Source: Pseudoduganella rivuli
GTDB taxonomy: Bacteria; Pseudomonadota; Gammaproteobacteria; Burkholderiales; Burkholderiaceae_D
Direction: 5' to 3'
Length of the DNA stretch: 64,000 nucleotides
Assembly (NCBI RefSeq): GCF_009674485.1
Contig: NZ_WKJJ01000024.1
Location: forward strand, 47,202 to 111,201
In this document: one piece after another, positions 35,538 through 45,640 of the stretch
Layout of the letters: each line of letters starts with the position of its first letter
Position numbering within the stretch: position 1 is the first letter of the stretch
The notes under the pieces: generated by a model
Databases searched by the model: none
What the model was told of the DNA's origin: nothing
The model's input: the letters and a program-made list of their open reading frames with translations, nothing else
Made by a program: the position numbers and the translations under genes

Positions 35538-38500
35538 TCACAATTCAAGCGCCACGGTGGCGGGACGGTTGAAAATCTGTACCTGGCCGGATGCGCCGGC
35601 GGCGCCATGCTCGCGGAACTTCAGCTCGATATCGAACAGGCGGCTGGTCAGCGCCGGCCGTGGCGCCGATGCGCCGGCCACGAACAGCACCCGCGTGCCT
35701 GCCGCGTTGCGCACCGCTTCCTTCATCGCGCTGCCCAGCTTGGTGCGCGCCGAACTCCATTGCGGCTGGCCGTTGACGATGGTTTGCGTATCGTCGGTGC
35801 GGAACACTTCCAGCGAACCGATTTCCAGGCGCGGCTTCGGCTCCGGCTCGTTCAGGGCGCCGGTGCGCATGCCGGCGCGCCATACCGGTTCATCGGCTTC
35901 CAGCAGCACGCCGGCGATTTCCCATGGCGTGGCGGCCAGGCCCGTCTGGCGCCAGATCACTGTCGTGCGCGGGGCGGGCGGCAGCGGCCACGGATCCATG
36001 CCGCAATCGCGCAATGCCTCGTCGAGCGCGGCGTCCGACACCAGCGGCTCGCTCTGCGCCGCATATTTGGCTTGCAGGTTGAAGGTCGTGATGGCGTCGT
36101 TTGGCGTGCCGCCATCCGGCGTCGGTTCGAAGCCCAGCGCGCGCAGCATGCCGGTCGGGTTGTGGTAGCGCGACGTGCGGAAATGGCTGCGCGCCACCAG
36201 CACTTCTTTCACGCTGCTGTCCCCGGGCTTGACGGTATTGAGCAGCAAATCGTATTCGCTGTTCGGCACCAGGTCCGCAATGACGGTGACCTTGGAGGCG
36301 CCGCTGCCGGGATTGACGTTCAGGCACGGCAGCGCATCGAGCACCTGCTGCACCTGCACGTCCACGACGGTCCACGCGTCGGTGGTTACTTGCCACAGTG
36401 GGTTGTCCGCCACGTAGCCCGGCAGCGCCGGGTCGTCGCGCGTGACGTCCAGGATGTGGCGGCTGCCATCGACGTGCAAGGTGTAGCCATGCAACGAACC
36501 GGCCGGCGGACGCGTGTGGTAGACCTTGACCTTCAATTCGCGGCCATCGTATTTGGCGACCAGCGAACGCAGATGGTCGACACGGAACCAGAAGCCGATT
36601 GGATCGTCGAGGAAGTGCGGCGGATCTTCATGGGTCGGCGACGCGTGCGTGATGTAGCGCGCCAGGCCGCGCGGATCGAAGCTGCGCTCGTCGAAGCCCG
36701 GACCGCCCTGGGCCGGATCCATGTCCAGCGTGGCGGTCTGCGCCGATGGCAAGGCGTTCGGGTCGGTCACGCCAAAGGCTGCCGTATCGAACGTGAATTC
36801 TTCCGTGCCACCCGCCAGCCAGCCGTTGGCCGCCGGCGCCGGCGGATCGTCGCCAGGATCGGCCGCCTGCCAGCCCTGGTATTCCCACGTGACGCGCACC
36901 TTGTAGCTGCTGGCGGCATCGAGCGCGGTGTCCTTGCCCGGTTCATTGTTTTGCTGGTTCTGCGTCTGGTCCTGCACCCAGGCGATCAAGCCATCCTGGA
37001 ATGCCTGGTCATCGTGCTGCGCCTGCCACGCTTCCTGCGTCAGGCCGCACAGCGCCACCAGGCTGACATTGCCCTTGTACCATGGCGCCACTTCGATGCG
37101 GGTCCAGGCCTTGCCATCCTTGCGCGGCGGCAGCTTGTAGCGGTACACGCGGCATGGCAGGCGGCTGGTTTCCTTGAACGGCACCGGCTCGCCCTGCAGC
37201 GCCAGCACGCCGGCCTGTTCGTCGATGGCCTTGACCAGCAGTGCCGGCGCGGCATCCACCGCGACCAGGTCATACAGCGACAGCGGCGTGGTGCGCACCG
37301 TCTGCGCGCCCCAGCACACCGTGTGCAGCAATGGCGGCTGTTTGGATTCCATATTGCGGTCGAGCAGGATTTGCGCGATGCCCGCGTTGCGGAGGATCAG
37401 CCACTGGCGGCCAGGGCCCTGGCTTTGCACACGCGCCAGCACCTTGCCCGCCGCATCGAGCGCCACCAGCATGACCCAGCCGGGATTGGTGCCCGTGGTC
37501 GGCGTGATTTCAGGGGTGACTTCGGCCGACACTTCATCGACCGGCGCCGCCAGGTGCATGCCATTCACGCGGCCCAGCAGCGCCGCAGTCCATTCGCCCG
37601 CATTTTTACCCCCCAGCATCCTGCCTTCGTACTTGGCGCCGGACGCGCCGGCGAAGCTGCTGTATTCACCGTCCTTCTCCGGCATGCGGTCGCACACGCG
37701 TCCCGGTTCGGTCGATCCCGCCGGCTCGCCGGCCGAACCCCAGCACACGGCATACACGAGGATAGGCAGCAAGCCCATGGTGGCGTCCACCTTGACCGAT
37801 ACGATGCCCTGCGCCGGTAACGTCAGCCACTGGCGGCCCGGATCGCGCGTCTGCACGCGGCCGACGATGGCGCCATTGGCGTCGAACGCCGTCAACAGCA
37901 CGGAATCCTTGCCAGGATCGAGGTTGACCGACACTTCATCGACGGCGCCGGCCGCATGCATGCCCGATAGTGCGCTGTGCACGCGCACCAGCCGCTCGCC
38001 GCCTTGCGCCACGCATTCCATCTTGCCTTCATAGACGGCGCCGGACGCGCCCGTGAACGTGGTGATCCACTCGTCGCGGGCCGGCATGGTGTCGCACACG
38101 CGGCGTGTCGGCGGCGGCAGCGCGCCGCGCTCCATGCACACTTGCAGCAGCAACTCGCCCTCCAGCAAGGTCTTCGACAAATCGAACGCCAGCGGCACCG
38201 TGCACACCATGGCGCCCTGCTTGCGGAAGCCCGGGAAGCGCCAGCCCTGCGCAATCGCCATGCCTTCATGCACCACGGTGCCGGCCAGCGCGGCCACGGC
38301 GCCCGGCGCATAGTTGAAGCCGGCGGCGGAACCCAGCGCGATCAATTCAGCCAGCGTGTGGTGGCTGTCGAGTTTGGCCACCGCCTTGAATTTGCTCGGA
38401 TACGGCGCATTGGCCGGCGGTACCGCGTGGAACGCGCCGAAACCGGCATAGCTCCACACGCGGTCCTTGCCCAGGGCGCACGACGGCGTGGCGGCCGGAC

Positions 38501-41500
38501 GCGGGTCGCACAATTCGCCAAAGGTGTTCGCGGGGTTGCCCGGCACGTTCAGCGATTCCGGTGTCAGCCAGCGCGCCCACGGCGCGGGATCGATGGTCCA
38601 CAAGCCCAGTTCGCGGCCCTCTTCGCTGCTGGGCGGGATACCCTGCGGCGCCGCTTCGATCAGCGCCTTGCGGTGCGTCGGCAGCCACCATGCGGACGGG
38701 AACGGTCCGCCCACGGTTTGCCACTGCGCGCCATCCCACTTCTGCAATTCGACCTTGGTGATGCGGTACGCGTATTTGAGCTGGTTGGAACCGCTCCACG
38801 CCGTCAGCGCGGCCGGCGCCGGCACTTCGCGCGTGAAGGTCGCTCCCGGATCGGTATCCGCTACATAGTGCGTGAATTTCAGCACGCCCACCGTGTCGGG
38901 CCACACCACCGGCACGTCGCCGCCACCGTTGACGGCGGCCTTGCCCTTGACGATGGCCAGGTGGTCGACCAGGTCCATGCCGGAAATCGGCGCGGCCGGT
39001 TTCGGGATGCCCGATTGCGAACTGTTACCGATCTCGATATCGACGCAGCCGGAAATTTCAAACAGCCAGCAATCGATGGACGCGCAGAAGTGGCCCTTGG
39101 CATACGGGTCCTTGCCTTCTTCGATGCGGAAATACAGCCAGCCATTGACGTCCAGCGTGATCACGACCAGGTCGAGCGAACCGGCCACGCCGGCCGCTCC
39201 CGCGCACAGCAGCGGCTTGGTGCCCAGGCCGACAATCAGGAAGGCGGAAATCTCCAGCGAGAACGGATCGGCTTCCCAGCGCAAGTCGAAACCGGCGCCG
39301 AAGCCGATCGAGAACCCGTCGAAGTCGAGCGGCGGGATGTCGGCCCACGACGGAATCAAGGTGCCGCCCAAGTGCTTCATTTCGCGCTCTTCGAACATCA
39401 GGAAGGCCCATGCCTTCACGTCGAGCACTTCGGGGAACAGCACGATGGTGACGGGATCGCCGGCGCGGCCCGGACCGTTATCGCTGCCGATGCGGATATA
39501 CCAGGCCAGGTTGCTGCCGGCCAGCGGGAAGTACGCGGAAATCGGCACCTTCAATTCCAGGATTTTCGGAATCTTGTACGTGGTGCGCACCGCCACCATC
39601 AGCGCATCCGGTTCGATCACCACCATGCCGAGGATGCGGGTCGACGAGCCGCTGTTGCTGCCCTGCGCCGTGGCCTGGCCCTTGCGCTGCGTGATCAGGT
39701 GCGCGTCGATGCTGAACACCACCGAGATGTCCGGGAAGCCCAGGGTCAGCGCGCCTTCCGCGTTGAAGCTGAAGCCGCCGTCCGGCAGCGTGCCGATCAC
39801 GGCGCCCACGCCAAACGCGAACTGGCCCGACAGGCGCTTGTATTTTTTATCGGGCTGCAAGCCATACCATTGCAGCTGGCGTTCCACCGGGTCCGCGTGC
39901 GTGCACAGCGACAAGTCGCGCGTGCCGTTGGCGACAAAACGGCCCATGAAGCCGAACAGGCCGAAGCCGGTGCCGCCCAGCGGGATGCCGACCGGCAGCT
40001 GGATGCCCACTTCGACCGAGACGAAATCGTGGTCGACCGCCAGCGCGCCATAGGCCGACAGCTTGGCGGGAATCACTTCCAGCGCCAGCATGGCGCGGAA
40101 CGCGCCGCCGTCGCCAATGGTCACGGAACCCTTGCCAACCAGGGTGTTCGGCACTTCCACCACGGCCGTCAGGCCGCGCAATTCCACCGCTGATTTATCC
40201 GGCGTGCTTTCGAAGCGCATGCGGATCACAGCGCCTTCGAGGCGGATCACGCCGAGGTCGATCGCGAATTCCAGGTCGAATTCCATCCAGTCGGAACCGT
40301 TGCCGAGACGGCTGGACGCCACGCGGATCAAGTCGCCCAGCGGCCCGCCCAGGGTCCAGGTGCCGGGATCGACCACCTGCACCGACAAGTCTTTCATGCA
40401 CAGGCTGATGTCCTGCAGTCCGCCGGTATTGTTCCCGTCGAACATGATGCCGACGCCCTTGTATGCCAGCTTCAGGTTGCCCTGCACGATGAACACGCCG
40501 GGAATGCCGGTCTTGATGCGCAAGTCGACCGTGTAATCCGTGGTGGCGGCCGCATGCGGCGCGCCATTCCACTTGTACGACAGCGTGAATTTCTCGAACA
40601 CCACGCTGCCGTGGTGGTCGCCCTGCCCCGCATCCTTGTTGATGAACAGCCCGATGACGGCGCCCGCCGCGATGCACGCCAGCCCGCCGACGAAATCGCC
40701 CGCTTCGGAACCCGTGATGTCCGCTTCATCGAGCTTGGCCGCCAGCGCCGGGCCGAACGCCAGGCCGCTGGCCCAGACATCGCTGATCAGTTGCAGCTTG
40801 CCATACGGGATGCTGAGCGCGCCGGTGGCTTCGGTCTGGCCGGTGCTGGCGTCATAGGCCCAGTTCAGCAGCACTTCCCAGTAATCGGGGCCGCCCGGCT
40901 GGGTCGACGCCAGCGCCGGTTGCTGGCCGCCGACGGCCGGCAAGTTGGTGTCGGTGGGACGCCAGCGCACCTTCGCTTCGGCCAGGGTCGGAATGAAGTC
41001 GGCCGCGCCGGTGGCGGACGGACTGTCCCAGCGCACCTTCAGCGTCACGCGGTAATCGTTTTGCGCATTGCTCGGCGTGGTCGTGACGATTTGCGTGATC
41101 GGCCCATCGGCGCCCGGCACCAGCATGGTCACGCGCGAGCTGCGGCCATCCGGCCCCGGCACCGGCGGCTGCGGTTGCTGGCCCGCCTCGATGGCGAACA
41201 CTTCGGCGCAGCGGTAGCCGGCGCGGTCCAGGTCGGCCTTGGCCAGCGCATGCTGGCCGCTCTGGATATTGTCGGTGGCGTCGCGGGTCCAGTCGTGGCG
41301 CCACACGGGCGTGCCGTTGGCGCCCGTTTGCAGGTAAGGCTGGCCATCGGGTGCATTGCCCGGCGGCAGCGCCAGGCGGCGCGTGTCGATCATGCGCTGC
41401 GGCGCGCCTTGCAGCACGGTGGGCCAGTTCACCGGCGCTTCGGTTTCCCGGCGCCCCATGACGCGCGCCGGATCGTTGACGACGGCCAGCACGGCGGCCA

Positions 41501-43712
41501 TGGCGCGATCCTTGCGCTGGTCCGCCAGCTCGTCATTCTTTTGATTGTTGGTGGCGAGGTTGGCGCCGTACCACAGGTCGTCAGTGCGGCCCACCACGTA
41601 GAACTTGCGGTCGACGCCCGGATTGGCCGCTTCCAGTCCGGCGATCCAGGCGGCGATCTGCTGTTCCAGCGTGGCGCCCGGCGGACCGTTGCGGCCCAGG
41701 AAATTGATCGCCATCGGATAGGCGAGCGGCTGGTGCTTTTGCAGCGTCTGTCCGGGCGGCGCGGCTGTGACGTTTTCATCTTCGTTCTTGACGCCGATCG
41801 GCGTGGATTCGCCGTATTCGTACAGCACCTGCACCGTGCGCGTGACGAACACCTGCGTCGGCGGCACGGGCACCGGCGTGTTGTCGCCGGACGGCACCAG
41901 CACTTCGACTTCGGCATCGGTGCCCTGCTGTGTCGTGACCTTGGCGCCCGCCAGCGTGGCGGGCACCGGCGCGGTCGAGCGGGCGCCGGTGGTGTGGTAT
42001 TCGCGCGCCAGGAAGGTGTCGCTGACGCGGGTCGGCTGCAGCGGCGCCGGCTCGCCTTCCAGCGACACCAGCCCGGGCGAGCTGGCGGCGTCGGTGTCCT
42101 GGTGGCCGATGGCCAGCGGACCGGCCGGCGTCACGTCGATGCGGATGCGGCGCACGCCCTGCGTGTCGCCCGGTTCGCCATTGTCATCGGTGACCAGCAA
42201 TTCAAACGGGCCGCTGCCGTTGGGCAGTCCGGCCAGCGTGAAGGTATTGGCGGAACGTGCCACCACCGGCGCGCTGCCGCCGCCCAGGGTCCAGCGCACG
42301 GCGATGGCCTGGTTGCGCGTTTGCAGCGCCACCTGCCGCAGCAAGTGGGCCGGGCCCCGCAAGTGCAGCACATTGTGGCGCAGCGGACCGCCGTTGGCGG
42401 TGGCGTCGATGATCGGCGGCTCACCGCTGGCGCTGCCGCTCTGGCGCGGGAACGTCACCGTGATTTGCTGCAGTTCGGTCTGGCCGGACGGGATGGCGCT
42501 CGGCAGGCTGGGCTGCGGCGCCGGTTGCCCCACCAGCGTGGCATCCACCACCCGCAGGCGGTAGCGCAGCACGGCGTCGGTCGGCGCGTCGAACCACGGC
42601 GTGGTGTCGCTGTTGCCTTCGATGCCGCCGGGGATTTCCCACCAGACGCCGATGACTTTCATGTCGGCCACACCGCCGCCAATGGATTCATTGAGCTTGA
42701 ACTTGGCCCGCACCCGCTGCAATTGCGCCTGCGGCCCGGTCGGCACGGCGTAGGCGTACAGCGGCGGATTGGCTTGCACCGATACGCCCGTCAGCGTGCC
42801 GGCCTCGAATTGCTCGATGGTCAGGTAGGTGTTGAGTTGCTGCGGGAAGTCCTTGCTGAAATCGGCCGCGATTTCGCCCTGCATGCCGAACGGGACGCCC
42901 ACCAGCAAATCGCGCCCGCCGATGGTCATGTTGTCGACCAGCGGCGTATTCAGCGGCAGGAAGAATGTCAGTTCCTTGAGCGAAATGCCCATGAAGCTTT
43001 CATCCTTGCCGCGCGCTTCGATTTCCGCCGGGGTGAAGGTCGGCGACACGTCGGCCACCAGCGTATCGAGCTTGAAGCCGAATTGCGAATTGCCGATCAC
43101 GGCGGTATTCGGCTGCATATTGGCGCGCACCACGCCGCCGGACGGCGCGTTCGGATCCAGCGGGTCGGGCGCATCCATCAATTGCACCAGGGTGCCGGCC
43201 CCGTTGCCGCTGATGCGCAGCACGCACGACGCCTGCAACGTGACGCGGCGCGCCGCCGGCGGGCCGCCGGCCGCTTGCAGCGATGGCGTTTTCATGGGGT
43301 CGCTGCTGTTGATGGTGGCCGCGTTCAAGCCCGGCAAAATCACGGAGACCGGGTTGACCTTGATATCGAGCGCCCATTGCACGGGGATGTCTTCCTGCAC
43401 GAAGCCGCCCGGGACCGGGGCGCCACCCGACGTGGCGGGGAACGGCGCCGCGCGCGTCACGGACAGGCGGAACGGCAAGCCGGTGGCGACGCCGGGCACA
43501 CTGAGGATCCAGTTGGCCGTGTTCAGGTCGAACTGGTCGGCGATCGATTGCAAGGTGCCTTCATGCAAGTAAAAGCCGGGACTGGCGGTCGAGCGGTGGT
43601 CGACGATGTTGAGCGCGGCGACTTGTTCAAGGATGCCGTCAGGAACGATGGGCGCCAGGCCCGTCGTCATCGGCAGCAAGTCCAGTATGTTCATCCCCCT
43701 GCGAACGCTCAT
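35538..43712 (-). CDS. 2724-residue hypothetical protein (first gene of giant run)
   Basis: Starts at the ATG at 43712 (GGGGAG 7 nt upstream). No signal peptide or membrane span. Features in order: an N-terminal segment with a LysM-like phrase (TLQSIADQFDLNTANW, about 53-68); an OmpA-like stretch around residues 675-755 (FYVVGRTDDLWYG, then NDELADQRKDRAMAAVL); a long beta-rich core (about 1050-1600) with GGTGFGLFGFMGRFVANG that recalls DUF6603 proteins (low confidence); and two tandem Cys-bracketed domains, RVCDTMP...VYAVCWG and RVCDRMP...HTVCWG, at nt 38105-37305. The last 900 residues are mixed beta. It leads two other giant genes, making a 15.5-kb transcription unit. Function unknown; a secreted or intracellular assembly is speculation. 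Confidence 0.7.
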   Translation of the reverse strand: MSVRRGMNILDLLPMTTGLAPIVPDGILEQVAALNIVDHRSTASPGFYLHEGTLQSIADQFDLNTANWILSVPGVATGLPFRLSVTRAAPFPATSGGAPVPGGFVQEDIPVQWALDIKVNPVSVILPGLNAATINSSDPMKTPSLQAAGGPPAARRVTLQASCVLRISGNGAGTLVQLMDAPDPLDPNAPSGGVVRANMQPNTAVIGNSQFGFKLDTLVADVSPTFTPAEIEARGKDESFMGISLKELTFFLPLNTPLVDNMTIGGRDLLVGVPFGMQGEIAADFSKDFPQQLNTYLTIEQFEAGTLTGVSVQANPPLYAYAVPTGPQAQLQRVRAKFKLNESIGGGVADMKVIGVWWEIPGGIEGNSDTTPWFDAPTDAVLRYRLRVVDATLVGQPAPQPSLPSAIPSGQTELQQITVTFPRQSGSASGEPPIIDATANGGPLRHNVLHLRGPAHLLRQVALQTRNQAIAVRWTLGGGSAPVVARSANTFTLAGLPNGSGPFELLVTDDNGEPGDTQGVRRIRIDVTPAGPLAIGHQDTDAASSPGLVSLEGEPAPLQPTRVSDTFLAREYHTTGARSTAPVPATLAGAKVTTQQGTDAEVEVLVPSGDNTPVPVPPTQVFVTRTVQVLYEYGESTPIGVKNEDENVTAAPPGQTLQKHQPLAYPMAINFLGRNGPPGATLEQQIAAWIAGLEAANPGVDRKFYVVGRTDDLWYGANLATNNQKNDELADQRKDRAMAAVLAVVNDPARVMGRRETEAPVNWPTVLQGAPQRMIDTRRLALPPGNAPDGQPYLQTGANGTPVWRHDWTRDATDNIQSGQHALAKADLDRAGYRCAEVFAIEAGQQPQPPVPGPDGRSSRVTMLVPGADGPITQIVTTTPSNAQNDYRVTLKVRWDSPSATGAADFIPTLAEAKVRWRPTDTNLPAVGGQQPALASTQPGGPDYWEVLLNWAYDASTGQTEATGALSIPYGKLQLISDVWASGLAFGPALAAKLDEADITGSEAGDFVGGLACIAAGAVIGLFINKDAGQGDHHGSVVFEKFTLSYKWNGAPHAAATTDYTVDLRIKTGIPGVFIVQGNLKLAYKGVGIMFDGNNTGGLQDISLCMKDLSVQVVDPGTWTLGGPLGDLIRVASSRLGNGSDWMEFDLEFAIDLGVIRLEGAVIRMRFESTPDKSAVELRGLTAVVEVPNTLVGKGSVTIGDGGAFRAMLALEVIPAKLSAYGALAVDHDFVSVEVGIQLPVGIPLGGTGFGLFGFMGRFVANGTRDLSLCTHADPVERQLQWYGLQPDKKYKRLSGQFAFGVGAVIGTLPDGGFSFNAEGALTLGFPDISVVFSIDAHLITQRKGQATAQGSNSGSSTRILGMVVIEPDALMVAVRTTYKIPKILELKVPISAYFPLAGSNLAWYIRIGSDNGPGRAGDPVTIVLFPEVLDVKAWAFLMFEEREMKHLGGTLIPSWADIPPLDFDGFSIGFGAGFDLRWEADPFSLEISAFLIVGLGTKPLLCAGAAGVAGSLDLVVITLDVNGWLYFRIEEGKDPYAKGHFCASIDCWLFEISGCVDIEIGNSSQSGIPKPAAPISGMDLVDHLAIVKGKAAVNGGGDVPVVWPDTVGVLKFTHYVADTDPGATFTREVPAPAALTAWSGSNQLKYAYRITKVELQKWDGAQWQTVGGPFPSAWWLPTHRKALIEAAPQGIPPSSEEGRELGLWTIDPAPWARWLTPESLNVPGNPANTFGELCDPRPAATPSCALGKDRVWSYAGFGAFHAVPPANAPYPSKFKAVAKLDSHHTLAELIALGSAAGFNYAPGAVAALAGTVVHEGMAIAQGWRFPGFRKQGAMVCTVPLAFDLSKTLLEGELLLQVCMERGALPPPTRRVCDTMPARDEWITTFTGASGAVYEGKMECVAQGGERLVRVHSALSGMHAAGAVDEVSVNLDPGKDSVLLTAFDANGAIVGRVQTRDPGRQWLTLPAQGIVSVKVDATMGLLPILVYAVCWGSAGEPAGSTEPGRVCDRMPEKDGEYSSFAGASGAKYEGRMLGGKNAGEWTAALLGRVNGMHLAAPVDEVSAEVTPEITPTTGTNPGWVMLVALDAAGKVLARVQSQGPGRQWLILRNAGIAQILLDRNMESKQPPLLHTVCWGAQTVRTTPLSLYDLVAVDAAPALLVKAIDEQAGVLALQGEPVPFKETSRLPCRVYRYKLPPRKDGKAWTRIEVAPWYKGNVSLVALCGLTQEAWQAQHDDQAFQDGLIAWVQDQTQNQQNNEPGKDTALDAASSYKVRVTWEYQGWQAADPGDDPPAPAANGWLAGGTEEFTFDTAAFGVTDPNALPSAQTATLDMDPAQGGPGFDERSFDPRGLARYITHASPTHEDPPHFLDDPIGFWFRVDHLRSLVAKYDGRELKVKVYHTRPPAGSLHGYTLHVDGSRHILDVTRDDPALPGYVADNPLWQVTTDAWTVVDVQVQQVLDALPCLNVNPGSGASKVTVIADLVPNSEYDLLLNTVKPGDSSVKEVLVARSHFRTSRYHNPTGMLRALGFEPTPDGGTPNDAITTFNLQAKYAAQSEPLVSDAALDEALRDCGMDPWPLPPAPRTTVIWRQTGLAATPWEIAGVLLEADEPVWRAGMRTGALNEPEPKPRLEIGSLEVFRTDDTQTIVNGQPQWSSARTKLGSAMKEAVRNAAGTRVLFVAGASAPRPALTSRLFDIELKFREHGAAGASGQVQIFNRPATVALEL

Positions 43713-43975
43713 GGCATCTCCCCGGCTGATCAGTAGATGCCATCATGCATTAAAAACAATGAAAAAACTGTCACATTGCAACAACACAAACATTGTGGAA
43801 TGCAAGTAACCGAGTGTTGATCCAAGCCTGATACTGCCTTGATTACAAAGCTACCGTCAGGAATGAATTGTTAAATCTTCGCAACGACTACTGCGCTTTT
43901 GCAACGCCCCGGACCGGCTTGACGCGTCCCGCCCATTGCGCGACTATTGGTTACCCACCTTCGTCGGAGCAGCGC

Positions 43976-44860
43976 ATGTTGCAGACCAGGTTACGCTTAT
44001 GTGCCGGCCTGATTGCCGGCGTCCTGGCCGCCCTCCTGGCCATGCCGTGCGCGCTGGCCGAGGTGCTGTTTTATCCGCGCCCGGAAAGCCTGGACGACGA
44101 ACGGGGCGACTATCCGTTCCAGCTGCTGCAACTGGCGCTGATCAAGGCCGGCAGCGCGGAACAAGTGGTCATGTCGCCGCACTACATGCAGCAAAACCGG
44201 TCGATCATCGAAGTGGCGAACGCCACGGGCAAGGTTCACGTGACGGCCACCATGACGTCGATGGAACGCGAACAGCTATTGCTGCCGATACGCATCCCGA
44301 TCAGCAAAGGCTTGATCGGCTGGCGCCTGTTGCTGGTACGGCATGCCGACCATGGCCATTACCGCAACGTGCGTTCCATTGCCGACCTGGGACCGTACAA
44401 GGTGGCGCAAGGCCATGACTGGCCGGACTTGACGATCTTGCGCGCCAATGGCGTGGATCCGGCCCCGGTCTCCAGCTACAGCAGCCTGTTCGGCATGCTG
44501 AAGGCTGGCCGCATCGATTACCTGCCGCGTTCGGTACAGGAAATCTGGGCCGAAGCGGCGCGCCACCCGGAACTGGCGATCGAGCCGCACCTGGTGCTGC
44601 GCTACCCCGCCGCCGACTATTTCTTTGTCAACCGCGCCAATACCCGGCTGGCGGACCAGATCCGGCAAGGGCTGGAAGCGGCCATCGCGGATGGCTCGAT
44701 GGACCAGCTGTTTTACCGCCACTATGGCGCGCTGCTGCGCGAAGCGGCGCTCGACAAGCGCCGCGTGATTGACTTGACCAATCCCCTGCTGCCGCCGGAG
44801 ACGCCGCTGGCGCGCAAGGAATTATGGTTCCGGCTGGACGACTTGAAACGGGCGCCGTGA
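43976..44860 (+). CDS. Periplasmic solute-binding-like protein
   Basis: 294 aa from the ATG at 43976 (GGAG 6 nt upstream), which starts a signal peptide (MLQTRLRLCAGLIAGVLAAL, cleaved near CALA-EV). A frame from 43868 would add 36 unlikely residues. The mature region has a type II binding-protein look (FQLLQLALIKAG, then NVRSIADLGPYKVAQGHDW and LFGMLKAGRIDYLPRSVQE), as in the SBP_bac_3-related proteins that stand alone in Oxalobacteraceae. Ligand unknown. It is divergent from the giant operon (263 bp between) and converges on the Crp gene with 4 bp between stops. Confidence 0.75.
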   Translation: MLQTRLRLCAGLIAGVLAALLAMPCALAEVLFYPRPESLDDERGDYPFQLLQLALIKAGSAEQVVMSPHYMQQNRSIIEVANATGKVHVTATMTSMEREQLLLPIRIPISKGLIGWRLLLVRHADHGHYRNVRSIADLGPYKVAQGHDWPDLTILRANGVDPAPVSSYSSLFGMLKAGRIDYLPRSVQEIWAEAARHPELAIEPHLVLRYPAADYFFVNRANTRLADQIRQGLEAAIADGSMDQLFYRHYGALLREAALDKRRVIDLTNPLLPPETPLARKELWFRLDDLKRAP

Positions 44861-44864
44861 AGGG

Positions 44865-45551
44865 CTACGCCAGCTGGCGCAGCTTGCCGATGTCGAGGAT
44901 TTCAATCCCGCCGCGCACCAGCGCAATGGCTTGCTGCGCTTCGAATTGCTTGAGGATTTGATTGACGGTCTGGCGCGACAGCGACAGCATCATGGCCAGT
45001 TGTTCCTGCGGCACGTGCAGCATGCGGCGGTTGCGGTCTTTCCAGTCGCCATAACCCTCGGCCATGGTGACGAGGCGCCGCGCCAGGCGCGCGCTGGCGG
45101 GCAGCAGCGCGGTTTCCTCCATCATGGTGAAGGTCAGCCTGAGCTTGTGCGTCAGCAGCAGGCCGAAGACGCGCCAGTGGGCGGGTTCCATGGCCAGCAA
45201 GTCCAGCAGCGCTTGCTGCGGCAAATGCAATAACGTGACCTCGCCTTCGGCCCACGCATCGTGCGTGCGGGCCAAGCCATCGAACAGGGCAATCTCGCCG
45301 AACCAGTGGGGCGGCTCGACCAGCGCCAGCACGGCTTCCTTGCCGGTCTCGGACAGGCCGCCAATGCGCATGGCGCCATCGAGCACGCAGTACACGCCAT
45401 CGGGTGCATCGCCCCGCGCAAACAGACGCTGGCCGCCATGCAGGCGGCGCAACTGCGCCAGCGCCAGCAACTGGTCCTGCAGCGCCGGCGCCAGTCCCTG
45501 GAACCAGCTGCCCATGCGCAGCAGCGCGGCGTAGTCGGTCACGGTATTCAT
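44865..45551 (-). CDS. Crp/Fnr family transcriptional regulator
   Basis: 228 aa. An N-terminal cNMP-binding barrel (LFARGDAPDGVYCVLDGAMR, then PPHWFGEIALFDGLARTHD) and a C-terminal winged HTH (HVPQEQLAMMLSLSRQTVNQ, then LKQFEAQQAIAL). The cyclic-nucleotide phosphate cassette has GEIALFDGLARTH in place of the RxA(S/T)-type motif of CRP, and there are no N-terminal Fe-S cysteines as in FNR. Ligand unknown; may be ligand-free. Monocistronic. Confidence 0.88.
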   Translation of the reverse strand: MNTVTDYAALLRMGSWFQGLAPALQDQLLALAQLRRLHGGQRLFARGDAPDGVYCVLDGAMRIGGLSETGKEAVLALVEPPHWFGEIALFDGLARTHDAWAEGEVTLLHLPQQALLDLLAMEPAHWRVFGLLLTHKLRLTFTMMEETALLPASARLARRLVTMAEGYGDWKDRNRRMLHVPQEQLAMMLSLSRQTVNQILKQFEAQQAIALVRGGIEILDIGKLRQLA

Positions 45552-45640
45552 GGTGCCATTCTACGGCTTGTGTCGGCTACCCGACAGCGCCGCCACGCCG
45601 GGCCGTACATCATGCGTTTTCCCCCTTTTCGGAGACACCC

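Noticed and set aside
28202..43736. Very long rightward frames opposite the three giant genes
   Set aside because: GC-rich coding sequence leaves open antisense frames. Their translations are His/Arg/Gly-rich and lack starts with ribosome sites.
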